From positions 186,001-250,000 of the forward strand of contig CBDAQZ010000002.1 of assembly GCA_965199335.1 (NCBI GenBank): a DNA stretch of 64,000 nt, in the 5' to 3' direction. This document shows positions 1-8,277 of the stretch, in pieces; position 1 is the stretch's first letter; the number at the start of each line of letters is the position of its first letter. The stretch is from CBDAQV01 sp965199335. GTDB taxonomy: Bacteria > Pseudomonadota > Alphaproteobacteria > CALMVH01. The translations under genes were made by a program, and so were the position numbers. Below the pieces are notes generated by a model, which was not told where the DNA came from, made no database searches, and was given only the letters and a program-made list of their open reading frames with translations.

Positions 1-1
1 G

Positions 2-295
2 CCTGCTTCCGGGGGCGTCGGCCAGGGAACTGCCTACAAGTACGAGCCCGGCAACAACGTTCATAACCAGCACACCGGTATTTACATGGGGCAAGGCAAG
101 AATCAGATGTATCTGATGGAGCAGTTCCATAGCAAAAGCTCGCCGGATGCAAAAAACGGCATCGTCAATCCGCATTTGTCGCCCTATAAATGGGGGACGA
201 AATGGACGCCGGGTTCACCTGTAAAGGACAAAACTCCTGAGAAACAGGGAGCCAATTACCGTGTGATTTGTGTTTCCGGGCACGGTTGCTCATGA
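2..295 (+). CDS. C-terminal part of a BPSL0067/NlpC-P60-like amidase-type protein (5' end outside window)
   Basis: The open frame runs from the left edge to a TGA at 293-295, so the beginning of the gene is missing. About 97 residues are visible. The stretch HTGIYMGQ followed by MYLMEQF looks like the conserved His-containing strand of small papain-fold amidases of the BPSL0067 or NlpC/P60 kind, some of which are secreted toxins or cell-wall hydrolases. The catalytic Cys would lie upstream, outside the window. It precedes a secreted Ser/Gly-rich protein on the same strand, but that gene has its own promoter. The family call is pattern recognition only; another CHAP-like hydrolase is possible. 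Confidence 0.4.
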   Translation, partial: PASGGVGQGTAYKYEPGNNVHNQHTGIYMGQGKNQMYLMEQFHSKSSPDAKNGIVNPHLSPYKWGTKWTPGSPVKDKTPEKQGANYRVICVSGHGCS

Positions 296-355
296 CGACC
301 AGATCGCCGGATATTCTTTTTGTCGATTTTGTGTTGCTATGCGCAATAGAAACTA

Positions 356-384
356 TCGACAAATTTAGTAAGTTTGATTATAAT
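356..384 (+). promoter_or_regulatory. Sigma-70-type promoter of the secreted Ser-rich protein gene
   Basis: A -35 hexamer TCGACA (356-361, five of six consensus) is separated by exactly 17 bases from a perfect TATAAT (379-384). Transcription should start near 391, ahead of the GAGAGG ribosome site at about 403-408 and the ATG at 414. It is one of the strongest core promoters I found by eye in the window. Confidence 0.65.
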
Positions 385-413
385 TGTCCAGTTACCTGTG
401 TGAGAGGTCCGTC

Positions 414-1295
414 ATGACTAGCCTGCTCCCGTCTGCAAAGAGCCTTGTTCCCGTACTTACGATCGCCTTACTTCTGGCGGTAGGTGCTGACGCCGCTTAT
501 GCACAATCTTCGGCTGCACCGAACGGTTTGCGAGGTATGAGCACCGTGCCTTCGGGAAGCGCGCTTTCCAGTGCGCTTACCGGATCCAGTAGTGGATCAA
601 GCGGGACAAGCGGAAGCTCCAGCGGTGCCTCCAGCACGCCCGGTATACCGGCTGGTCCGGCCGGTACCAGCAGCAGCGGCGCAGGTGGCTCGGGTGCATA
701 TCCTGGTAGCACCGGCTGTATCGATACCGTCCAATCCTCGATGGCCAATGCATCGAATTATACCTATGCGCAGAACGTTGCCGTTCACACGAACATAGTT
801 CAGCAGCCCGTTGGTTTTTCGTCCTGTCTCGATGGCCTGTTGAAGCAGTTCCAGACGTTGAGCAATATGTTTTCGAATGGCTTCAGTTTCTCGGTGGCTA
901 TTAACAGCTTTGCCAGCTCGGCAATCGACACGGTAATAAACGATCTTGAGAAACAGGCATGCACAGACCTTACCAAGGCCGCAAGCGGTATTTTCGGTAC
1001 TGTCACAAAGGATCTGAGCGCATTGACAACGGGCGGCATCGTGATCTCGCTGGATACTCCAGTCGGAACGTTGCCGACTCCCAAGATGCCTAGCTCCACG
1101 CCACCAACCGGGGGAACGGGTTCAAGCAGTTCGTCGGGTTCAAAGACGACCAGCAGCAGCTCAGGTACCGTTTCCTCGAGCAGCAGCTCGTCGGGAACGA
1201 GAACGAGCAGCAGTTCGTCGGGAACACGTTTCCCAACTTCTTCGAGTGGTGCTCGTCCTCCGTTTGGTGGTCCGCCAAGCAGATTTGGCAATTAA
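414..1295 (+). CDS. Secreted Ser/Gly-rich low-complexity protein of unknown function
   Basis: 293 residues. I chose ATG 414, which has GAGAGG about 6 bases upstream, over an in-frame TTG at 384 that overlaps the -10 box. The N-terminus is a clear Sec signal peptide (hydrophobic ILLAVGA-type core, cleavage near AYA-QS). The mature protein has a Ser/Gly/Thr/Pro-rich segment (about 40-100), a compact middle domain with three Cys (GCIDT, SSCLD, KQACTD), and a second Ser-rich tail with SSSSGT-like repeats ending in Pro/Gly. This reads as a surface or periplasmic protein with flexible linkers. I do not recognise the middle domain; a conjugation or secretion accessory role is only a guess. Confidence 0.7.
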   Translation: MTSLLPSAKSLVPVLTIALLLAVGADAAYAQSSAAPNGLRGMSTVPSGSALSSALTGSSSGSSGTSGSSSGASSTPGIPAGPAGTSSSGAGGSGAYPGSTGCIDTVQSSMANASNYTYAQNVAVHTNIVQQPVGFSSCLDGLLKQFQTLSNMFSNGFSFSVAINSFASSAIDTVINDLEKQACTDLTKAASGIFGTVTKDLSALTTGGIVISLDTPVGTLPTPKMPSSTPPTGGTGSSSSSGSKTTSSSSGTVSSSSSSSGTRTSSSSSGTRFPTSSSGARPPFGGPPSRFGN

Positions 1296-1321
1296 CCGTT
1301 ATTCTTATAGGATGAACGATG

Positions 1322-1353
1322 AAAATAGGGCCGGTCTAACCGGCCCTATTTTT
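1322..1353. terminator. Bidirectional Rho-independent terminator
   Basis: The arms AAAATAGGGCCGG (1322-1334) and CCGGCCCTATTTT (1340-1352) pair around a 5-base loop, with A and T tracts on both sides. It sits between the convergent secreted-protein gene and the ppiD-like gene and can end both transcripts. Confidence 0.85.
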
Positions 1354-1373
1354 CTTGAATGAGTATTTTCGGA

Positions 1374-3257
1374 TTAGTTTGTCGTCTTCATTCTATCGAG
1401 AACGGATTGGTTGATCTTGACCGGGTAGATCGAACGCAACGCATTCTCGTATTCGGCGATCATATCGTCCTGCAACTGCGTTTGCAGCGTTTTTTCAAGC
1501 ACCGCCCTGTCGTCAGCTGTTTGCGCTGTTGCCGGTATAATCTCAGCGAGGCGAACCAGAATGGGCCCTTCGGGCGCGTTGGCCTGGTCGATAGTGCCCA
1601 ATTGGGTCAGATCGAATAGGGTTGCGACGACATGCGGCGGGATCGATTTATCTTTGGCGCTACGTAACACCGGCCCGACGGGAACAACGATGGATCCGGC
1701 ATCGCGGGCAAGCGCGGCGAAGGTCGCTCCGGATTTTGCCTTTGCGATCAGGTCGGCGGCTTTTGCTTTTACCAGCGTAACTCTTTCCTCGCCCAGATAT
1801 CCTTCGATGACCTTGCTTTTCACCTCATCCAGAGGGCGCAGGGCAGGCGGGGTCACCTGCTCGACAGTGATGGCAAAGGCGGCATCCTTGCCGTCCTGGG
1901 TGATCTGGGCGGCTGTCCCCTTGTCTGCGACAAAGGCAGCCTTCAGCAACTCGGTTCGGCTATGAAGCTCGGGCACGATTGTCCCATCGGCATGTTTGCC
2001 CTTTGAATCGACCCCTTTGACACTGATGGGCGTCAGGCCGGCCGCCTTGCCTGCATCTGCAAGGGATGCCCCGCCCGCCAGCTGATCGTCGACCTGCTTT
2101 GCCGCTTTCGACACCATGTCGCGCGCCTTCTCGGCTTTCAGATCGGATTCAAGCGCCTGCTTTGCCTCATCGAAGCTCAGGGGCCGGGCAGCTTCGATAC
2201 GCTTGACCATGATGACATGCCAGCCCAGCGGGCTTTGCACGGCATCAAGAACCGCACCGGCCGGGGCCGAGAAAATCGGGCCTTGCAGGATATCCGGCAG
2301 GTCCTGCTTCGACATCAGGCCCAGATCCATTGGCTGCGTGGCATCACCGCTTGCCTTCAGCCCGCCTGCAAGAGATTTGGCCGCCTGCGCAGCGGCGGCG
2401 ACCGCTTTTGCCTTTGCCTCGTCCTTGAACATCACCTGCGAAAGCTCACGGCGCTCGGGCACCTTGAAGTCCGCCTGGCGAGCATCGAATGCCTGCTTCA
2501 ATTCGTCGGGCGAGATGGTGATCTTGTCCGCGAATGCGCCAGGATCGACGTAAAGGAACGAGAAGTCGCGGTATTCCGGCGCCGTAAATTCCGATTCGTG
2601 CTTGTGATAATAGTCGTTCAGTTGATCCGCCGATGGCTGCGGCGCGACAACATCGGCGGTACTCAGGCGTATGATCTCCCCCCTGCGCGTCTCATTCTGG
2701 AATTTATAGCTTGTATCGACCAGCAGGGATGGGGGCGGCATTTGGGAAAGCTCGCTGTCGATCAGCAGTTTGGTTGCGGTTTCACGCTTCAGATAGGCCA
2801 CGAACTCGGCCTCGTTGATCTTGTTCGCCGCCAGGACACGCTCGAACTTTTCGCGGTCCAGGACCTTGGTTTTCTCGTCCTGGAATACCGGAATCTTTTG
2901 AATTTCCTCGATCGCCTGCTTGTTGCCGACGGCAAAGCCCTCGTCATGAGCGGCAAGCTCAAGCAATGTATTGTCGATCATTCCGCTCAGGACATGATCG
3001 AGGTAGCCGACTTTCTTCAGGGTCGCCATGTCGATCCGGCCGCCGAATTGCCGGGCCTGCTGTTCCATGGCCTTGTCCAGCTGGTCGGACGTGATGTGCT
3101 GGTCGCCCACCACCGCGACATCGTTGCCATTGCTGCGGTTTCGCAATACGTCGCCGATCCCGAAAATCAGGAACGATACGACCAGGATCGCGAACAGGGT
3201 ACGCATGACGAACGAGCCGGAGGCCCGAAAGAGAAATTGAAGCATGGGCACGATCAT
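1374..3257 (-). CDS. ppiD: PpiD-like membrane-anchored periplasmic peptidyl-prolyl isomerase/chaperone
   Basis: About 627 residues. One N-terminal membrane helix (LFAILVVSFLIFGIGDVL) anchors a large periplasmic part: a SurA-N/PpiD-like helical chaperone domain (about 40-230), a parvulin-type PPIase core around 270-370 (ELSQVMF, PLGWHVIMV), then a C-terminal helical region. The family assists folding of outer-membrane and periplasmic proteins emerging from SecYEG. The start is uncertain: GTG 3284, ATG 3257 and ATG 3245 are in frame, and the last two give the usual short cytoplasmic tail. It is divergent from tpiA and ends at a shared terminator. Confidence 0.85.
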   Translation of the reverse strand: MIVPMLQFLFRASGSFVMRTLFAILVVSFLIFGIGDVLRNRSNGNDVAVVGDQHITSDQLDKAMEQQARQFGGRIDMATLKKVGYLDHVLSGMIDNTLLELAAHDEGFAVGNKQAIEEIQKIPVFQDEKTKVLDREKFERVLAANKINEAEFVAYLKRETATKLLIDSELSQMPPPSLLVDTSYKFQNETRRGEIIRLSTADVVAPQPSADQLNDYYHKHESEFTAPEYRDFSFLYVDPGAFADKITISPDELKQAFDARQADFKVPERRELSQVMFKDEAKAKAVAAAAQAAKSLAGGLKASGDATQPMDLGLMSKQDLPDILQGPIFSAPAGAVLDAVQSPLGWHVIMVKRIEAARPLSFDEAKQALESDLKAEKARDMVSKAAKQVDDQLAGGASLADAGKAAGLTPISVKGVDSKGKHADGTIVPELHSRTELLKAAFVADKGTAAQITQDGKDAAFAITVEQVTPPALRPLDEVKSKVIEGYLGEERVTLVKAKAADLIAKAKSGATFAALARDAGSIVVPVGPVLRSAKDKSIPPHVVATLFDLTQLGTIDQANAPEGPILVRLAEIIPATAQTADDRAVLEKTLQTQLQDDMIAEYENALRSIYPVKINQSVLDRMKTTN

Positions 3258-3318
3258 AGAAACGGCTTCGCCATATCGCAACACTCGACAGAACCGGACG
3301 GCACGTTAAAAGAGGCGC

Positions 3319-4080
3319 ATGAAAACCCTGCGAAAACTGATTGCCGGTAATTGGAAGATGAACGGCACCCGCGCTAGCGCCGAAACGCTGATGCGCGCCA
3401 TAATAAATGGTGCGGATAATGACGAGTGCGACATCGTCTGCTGTCCGCCTTATCCGCTGCTGTCCTTGGTCGGCGATATTCTGGACGGCTCCGGTGTAAA
3501 ACTGGGCGCTCAGGATTGCCATCCCGACGTCAAAGGGGCATTCACCGGCGATGTATCGGCGGAATTGCTGGCTGAATTCGGCGCCCGCTATGTCATCGTC
3601 GGCCATTCCGAACGTCGCGCGCAACATGCCGAAACCAGCCAGCTGGTTGCCCGCAAGGCGGCAGCGGTACTGCGTGCCGGCATGACCCCGATCATCTGCG
3701 TCGGCGAAACGCTGGAGATCCGGGAGGCGGGACGGGCGGAAACCACAGTTTCGGCGGAGCTGGAACAGTCGATCCCCGAAATATCGACCGGGCAGAGCAT
3801 CGTCGTGGCCTACGAACCGATCTGGGCGATCGGAACCGGCCGGACCTGCGGCAATGCCGAAATCCTCTCGATGCACGACAGGCTGCGCCAGACTCTCGCG
3901 AGTCGCAGGCTGGAAAACACGCACATATTATACGGTGGCTCGGTCAAGGCCGAAAATGCCGCCGAGATATTGTCTCTGCACAATGTCGATGGCGCATTGG
4001 TCGGCGGCGCCAGCCTCGATGCCCCTGGTTTCCTTGGCATTATCGATTGTGCAAAAAATGCAGTTGGCCAAAAGACCTGA
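3319..4080 (+). CDS. tpiA: Triosephosphate isomerase
   Basis: 253 residues, normal family length. It interconverts dihydroxyacetone phosphate and glyceraldehyde-3-phosphate in the cytoplasm. Visible signatures are GNWKMNG with the substrate-binding Asn/Lys near the N-terminus, GHSERR with the electrophilic His, the AYEPIWAIGTG motif carrying the catalytic Glu and the mobile loop, and LYGGSVK near the C-terminus for phosphate binding. An AGAGG ribosome site precedes ATG 3319. It heads a tpiA-secG-pyrG run and is divergent from the ppiD-like gene. Confidence 0.97.
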   Translation: MKTLRKLIAGNWKMNGTRASAETLMRAIINGADNDECDIVCCPPYPLLSLVGDILDGSGVKLGAQDCHPDVKGAFTGDVSAELLAEFGARYVIVGHSERRAQHAETSQLVARKAAAVLRAGMTPIICVGETLEIREAGRAETTVSAELEQSIPEISTGQSIVVAYEPIWAIGTGRTCGNAEILSMHDRLRQTLASRRLENTHILYGGSVKAENAAEILSLHNVDGALVGGASLDAPGFLGIIDCAKNAVGQKT

Positions 4081-4098
4081 ACGAGCTACATCACTGTC

Positions 4099-4443
4099 AT
4101 GCTTCAAACGGGTCTTCTGGTCATCCACATCGCCGTGGCGATTGCGCTTGTCGTAATCATCATCGTTTTCCAGCGTTCCGAGGGTGGAATGGGCTTCGGC
4201 ACGTCCAGTGGGTCGGGCTCGTTCATGACCGCGCGCGGTACCGCCAATTTCCTGACCCGCCTAACGGCCACGTTCGCGGGTCTGTTCATGCTGACCAGTA
4301 TCGCGCTTGCGATTCTGGCCGGCAATCATGGCCAGGGCGCCTCAATCCTGGATCAGATGCCCATCACTACCACAGCGCCCGCGACGCCCGGTAAGCCAGC
4401 CGTACCGGCTGTGCCGACACCGGAAGTCCCGCTTTCGAAATGA
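4099..4443 (+). CDS. secG: Preprotein translocase subunit SecG
   Basis: 114 residues. It is a small accessory subunit of the SecYEG channel with two transmembrane helices (about 5-24 and 58-77) separated by the conserved QRSEGGMGFG-type loop, which is the SecG hallmark. The C-terminal tail is Pro/Ala-rich, as in many alphaproteobacterial SecG proteins. It starts 18 bases after tpiA, and its stop overlaps the pyrG start (ATGA at 4440-4443), so translational coupling with pyrG is likely. Confidence 0.92.
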   Translation: MLQTGLLVIHIAVAIALVVIIIVFQRSEGGMGFGTSSGSGSFMTARGTANFLTRLTATFAGLFMLTSIALAILAGNHGQGASILDQMPITTTAPATPGKPAVPAVPTPEVPLSK

Positions 4444-6083
4444 GCGGCGGCACCCGCCATATCTTCATAACCGGCGGTGTCGTCTCCTCCCTCGGCAAGG
4501 GCCTCGCCGCCGCTGCACTAGGATCGCTTTTGCAGGCCCGCGGTTTTTCCGTCCGCCTGCGCAAGCTCGATCCCTATCTGAACGTCGATCCCGGCACGAT
4601 GAGCCCGACGCAGCATGGAGAAGTGTTCGTGACCGATGACGGGGCGGAAACCGATCTCGACCTCGGCCATTATGAGCGGTTTACGGGGGTATCGGCCCGC
4701 CGTTCCGACAACATCACGACCGGCCGGATCTATTCCAATGTGATCGCCAAGGAACGGCGGGGCGATTATCTGGGGGCGACCGTCCAGGTGATCCCGCACA
4801 TCACGGACGAGATCAAGACGTTCATCGCCAGCGAAACCGATAATACCGATTTCATCATCTGTGAAATCGGCGGCACTGTCGGCGATATCGAAAGCCTGCC
4901 GTTCCTCGAGGCCATCCGGCAGTTCGGCAACGAAGTCGGCCACAGCCGCGCGCTGTTCGTGCATGTGACCCTTCTGCCCTATATCGGCGTTGCCGGCGAA
5001 CTGAAGACCAAGCCGACCCAGCATTCGGTCAAGGAATTGCTGTCGGTCGGCATCCAGCCGTCGATCCTGCTATGCCGTTCCAATCAGGATATTCCCGCCG
5101 ATCAGCGACGCAAGATCGCCCTGTTCTGCAATGTCCGGCCCGAGGCGGTGATCCCAGCCCTCGACGCCGATTCGATCTATCGCGTACCGATCAGCTATCA
5201 CGAGCAGGGTTTCGACGACCAGGTCCTGGCGCATTTCGGCATGACCGCGCCCGAACCCGACGTAACGCCCTGGCAGAGGATCGTCGACCGCGTACTTCAC
5301 CCCGAGGGGCAGGTCACGATCGCCATCGTCGGCAAATACACCAGCCTGCTCGACAGCTACAAATCGCTGTCGGAAGCCCTGACGCATGGCGGTATCGCCA
5401 ACAATGTGCGCGTGAACATCGAATGGCTGGAAAGCGAGATCTTCGAAGGACCGGAAGATCAACTGCCGATCCATCTGCTGGAAAGCGTTCACGGCATCCT
5501 GGTGCCGGGGGGCTTTGGCGAACGCGGCGCGGAAGGCAAGATCAAGGCCGTCAAGTTCGCCCGCGAACGGCGCATCCCCTATTTCGGCATCTGCTTCGGG
5601 ATGCAGATGGCCGTGATCGAGGCCGCGCGCAACCTGGCCGGTATCTCCGACGCCAATACGACCGAGTTCGGTCCGACCACCCAGCCGGTGGTCGGCATGA
5701 TGAGGGAATGGATGCGCGGCAACGAACTCGAGATGCGCCGCCAGGACGGCGACCTGGGCGGTACGATGCGCGTCGGCGCCTATCCCTGCGACCTGGCCGA
5801 GGGGTCTAAAGTACGAAATATTTACGGTTCGGCGGAAATCAGCGAACGCCACCGCCACCGCTACGAGGTAAACACCAACTACAAGGCGGCATTGGAGGCC
5901 CAGGGGATGATGTTCTCGGGAATGTCCCCCGACGGCACGCTGCCTGAGATCGTGGAAGTGCCGACTCACCCCTGGTTCATAGGGGTTCAGTTCCATCCTG
6001 AGCTAAAGTCGAAACCGTTCGAACCGCACCCGCTGTTTGCCTCGTTCATCAAGGCGGCGCAGGAGCAGTCGCGGCTGGTTTGA
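4440..6083 (+). CDS. pyrG: CTP synthase
   Basis: 547 residues, full length. It makes CTP from UTP, ATP and glutamine. The N-terminal synthase domain shows GGVVSSLGKG (ATP site) and TMSPTQHGEVFVTDDGAETD. The C-terminal class I glutamine amidotransferase domain has the nucleophile motif GICFGMQM and the HPEL segment containing the catalytic His/Glu. The ATG overlaps the secG stop by four bases. A strong terminator follows at 6106-6133. Confidence 0.98.
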   Translation: MSGGTRHIFITGGVVSSLGKGLAAAALGSLLQARGFSVRLRKLDPYLNVDPGTMSPTQHGEVFVTDDGAETDLDLGHYERFTGVSARRSDNITTGRIYSNVIAKERRGDYLGATVQVIPHITDEIKTFIASETDNTDFIICEIGGTVGDIESLPFLEAIRQFGNEVGHSRALFVHVTLLPYIGVAGELKTKPTQHSVKELLSVGIQPSILLCRSNQDIPADQRRKIALFCNVRPEAVIPALDADSIYRVPISYHEQGFDDQVLAHFGMTAPEPDVTPWQRIVDRVLHPEGQVTIAIVGKYTSLLDSYKSLSEALTHGGIANNVRVNIEWLESEIFEGPEDQLPIHLLESVHGILVPGGFGERGAEGKIKAVKFARERRIPYFGICFGMQMAVIEAARNLAGISDANTTEFGPTTQPVVGMMREWMRGNELEMRRQDGDLGGTMRVGAYPCDLAEGSKVRNIYGSAEISERHRHRYEVNTNYKAALEAQGMMFSGMSPDGTLPEIVEVPTHPWFIGVQFHPELKSKPFEPHPLFASFIKAAQEQSRLV

Positions 6084-6105
6084 CCCCTGATATGCCAAAG
6101 CCAGA

Positions 6106-6133
6106 AAAAAAGGGCCTCCGAAGAGGCCCTTTT
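6106..6133. terminator. Bidirectional Rho-independent terminator after pyrG
   Basis: The arms AAAAGGGCCTC and GAGGCCCTTTT enclose a 4-base CGAA loop, with A-rich and T-rich flanks. It lies between the convergent pyrG and YeaQ/GlsB genes and suits both directions. Confidence 0.88.
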
Positions 6134-6156
6134 CATTCGCTTTTAGCGATCGGCGA

Positions 6157-6420
6157 TCACGAAGTCGGACGACGCCGGCCGGTGATCAGGTGATACAGGA
6201 ACAGTACGACGACCGCGCCGATGACGGCGACGAACATGCTCCATAGGTCGAATCCGGTTACGCCCGGTTCACCCAGGTGGTGGAAAATGAATCCACCGAC
6301 CATCGCGCCCACTACTCCCAGGATCACGTCTACTATAAAGCCTTCGCCTGTCTTGTTGACGATCTTGCTGGCAATGAAGCCAGAGATCAGGCCAAGAAAT
6401 ATCCATCCCAAAATTGACAT
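6157..6420 (-). CDS. GlsB/YeaQ/YmgE-family small membrane stress protein
   Basis: 87 residues, about three membrane helices with many Gly residues. The opening MSILGWIFLGLISGFIASK, the central VDVILGVVGAMVGG and an Arg-rich C-terminal end are typical of the family, often called transglycosylase-associated although no enzymatic activity is established. I chose ATG 6420 because GGAGGA sits 5 bases upstream; the longer frame to 6465 lacks this. An EcfG-like promoter motif lies upstream (see separate entry), which would fit a stress-induced gene. Confidence 0.88.
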   Translation of the reverse strand: MSILGWIFLGLISGFIASKIVNKTGEGFIVDVILGVVGAMVGGFIFHHLGEPGVTGFDLWSMFVAVIGAVVVLFLYHLITGRRRPTS

Positions 6421-6448
6421 AGGGTCCTCCGTTTGTTGTCGAATTCGT

Positions 6449-6474
6449 AACACCACTTTTTCCAAAAGGTTTCC
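6449..6474 (-). promoter_or_regulatory. Possible EcfG-type (general stress sigma) promoter for the YeaQ/GlsB gene
   Basis: On the minus strand a GGAAAC element (6474-6469) is followed after 17 bases by GTT (6451-6449), about 29 bases upstream of the start codon. The alphaproteobacterial EcfG consensus is GGAAC-N16/17-(C)GTT, so this is one mismatch away. No EcfG regulator gene is in the window, so this is weak evidence. Confidence 0.3.
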
Positions 6475-6555
6475 GCAAAACTACGGTGTATTGCCCTGAG
6501 GGGTAAGCGGGCGTACAAGGCGCACAAATTTGCAACATCATCATCCGTGAGTCCC

Positions 6556-7830
6556 ATGAGCGCCATTATCGATATCCATGCCCGCCAGATCCTCGACAGC
6601 CGCGGCAATCCGACCGTTGAAGTCGATGTCACGCTGGAAAGCGGGTCCATGGGCCGTGCAGCCGTGCCATCGGGCGCGTCGACGGGTACGCACGAGGCGG
6701 TCGAGCTGCGCGATGGCGACAAGGCGGTCTATGGCGGCAAGGGCGTATTGAAGGCGGTGAACGCCGTCAATACCGAGATTTACGAGAATTTGATCGAGAT
6801 GGATGGCGACAACCAGCTGGAAATCGACCGGGCGATGATCGATCTGGACGGTACGCCGAACAAAAGCCGTCTGGGCGCCAACGCCATCCTGGGCGTCAGC
6901 CTGGCACTCGCCAAGGCATCGGCGGAAGAAGCCGGCTTGCCTCTTTATCGTTATGTCGGCGGCTCGTCCGCTCACATACTGCCGGTGCCGCTGATGAACA
7001 TCATCAATGGCGGCGCCCATGGCGACAACCCGATCGACATCCAGGAATTCATGATCGTGCCGGTTGGCGCGCCGACATTCGCCGAGGCCCTGCGCATGGG
7101 ATCGGAAATCTTCCACGCGCTGAAGAAGCTGCTGAAGGATGCCGGACACGTGACCAATGTGGGCGACGAGGGCGGTTTTGCCCCCAGCCTGAAATCCAGC
7201 GACGATGCCCTTGGCTTCATCATGCGCGCCATCGAAACCGCAAACTACAGGCCGGGCCACGATGTCGTGCTGGCACTCGATGCCGCAGCGACCGAGTTCT
7301 ACAAGACCGGCAAATACGAGCTGGAAGGCGAGGGCAAGAGCCTGGATAGCGCCGGTATGGTCAAGTACTGGCAGGATCTGGTGTCGCGCTACCCGATCGT
7401 CTCGATCGAGGACGGCATGGCCGAGGACGACTGGGACGGCTGGAAGGCCATGACCGACGCGATGGGCAAGAAAACCCAGATCGTTGGCGACGATCTGTTC
7501 GTCACCAACCCGATCCGCCTGCAACAGGGCATCGAGGGTGGGCAGGGCAACGCCATCCTGATCAAGGTCAACCAGATCGGTTCGTTGTCCGAGACGCTGG
7601 AGGCGGTCAACATGGCGCACCGCGCCGCCTTCCGCTCCGTAATGTCGCATCGCTCGGGCGAGACCGAGGATTCGACGATTGCCGACCTTGCCGTCGCGAC
7701 CAATTGCGGGCAGATCAAGACCGGCTCCCTCAGCCGTTCCGACCGCCTGGCGAAATACAATCAGCTGCTGCGGATCGAGGAAGAACTGGGTGCAGCCGCC
7801 AAATATGCCGGTAAACTGGCATTTCGGTAA
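6556..7830 (+). CDS. eno: Enolase (phosphopyruvate hydratase)
   Basis: 424 residues from ATG 6556 (MSAIIDIHARQ); a GTG three codons earlier is less likely. It converts 2-phosphoglycerate to phosphoenolpyruvate with Mg2+, and in many bacteria is also a degradosome partner. Visible are DSRGNPTVE near the N-terminus, GDEGGFAP, the metal-binding SIEDGMAEDDW, the catalytic-Lys segment ILIKVNQIGS, and SHRSGETED. It is followed 21 bases later by ftsB, the standard alphaproteobacterial order. Confidence 0.98.
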   Translation: MSAIIDIHARQILDSRGNPTVEVDVTLESGSMGRAAVPSGASTGTHEAVELRDGDKAVYGGKGVLKAVNAVNTEIYENLIEMDGDNQLEIDRAMIDLDGTPNKSRLGANAILGVSLALAKASAEEAGLPLYRYVGGSSAHILPVPLMNIINGGAHGDNPIDIQEFMIVPVGAPTFAEALRMGSEIFHALKKLLKDAGHVTNVGDEGGFAPSLKSSDDALGFIMRAIETANYRPGHDVVLALDAAATEFYKTGKYELEGEGKSLDSAGMVKYWQDLVSRYPIVSIEDGMAEDDWDGWKAMTDAMGKKTQIVGDDLFVTNPIRLQQGIEGGQGNAILIKVNQIGSLSETLEAVNMAHRAAFRSVMSHRSGETEDSTIADLAVATNCGQIKTGSLSRSDRLAKYNQLLRIEEELGAAAKYAGKLAFR

Positions 7831-7851
7831 AGGGTTAAGTATTTTTTAGCC

Positions 7852-8190
7852 ATGCCTCCCGTACAGACTCCCATGCCTCTGATTCGCGAAGCCCGTCGCC
7901 GGTCATACCAGCTCATCGCCCCCGTGGTGGTGGCGTGCCTCGTCAGCTATTTCGCCTATTACACGATCGACGGCGAACGCGGGCTGAAATCGATGACGCG
8001 GCTGCAGGGTGATATCTCCGTCTCCGAAACCCGGCTGGATGTCTTGCAGACCCAAAGCAACGCCCTGGACAAGCAGGTGTCACGCTTGCGTTCGGGCAGC
8101 CTGGACCCTGACCTCCTCGACGAGCGGGCACGGACGGTGCTGAACTTCACGAAACCGAACGATCTGATCATAAAGCAGGGCGCGAAGTAA
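7852..8190 (+). CDS. ftsB: FtsB/DivIC-type septum formation initiator
   Basis: 112 residues: a short cytoplasmic N-terminus, one membrane helix (about 24-42), then a periplasmic coiled coil (about 48-80) and a C-terminal segment ending in LNFTKPNDLIIK, typical of the family. FtsB links FtsQ and FtsL in the divisome. Its place between eno and pdhA supports the call. ATG 7852 and ATG 7873 are both possible starts; neither has a strong ribosome site. Confidence 0.85.
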   Translation: MPPVQTPMPLIREARRRSYQLIAPVVVACLVSYFAYYTIDGERGLKSMTRLQGDISVSETRLDVLQTQSNALDKQVSRLRSGSLDPDLLDERARTVLNFTKPNDLIIKQGAK

Positions 8191-8277
8191 GCTGCGTCTT
8201 GCAATAGGCACTGTGCTGGCATAGGTAATTCGGGCAAACTCGCTGCCTGAATCGAATGGCAGCCTTGGAGATACCGA

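Noticed and set aside
384..413. TTG start at 384 for the secreted protein
   Set aside because: It overlaps the -10 box; ATG 414 has a ribosome site and begins a proper signal peptide.
2217..3350. Long plus-strand frame opposite the ppiD-like gene
   Set aside because: It is the antisense shadow of a clear PpiD-type protein and has no recognisable motif or ribosome site.
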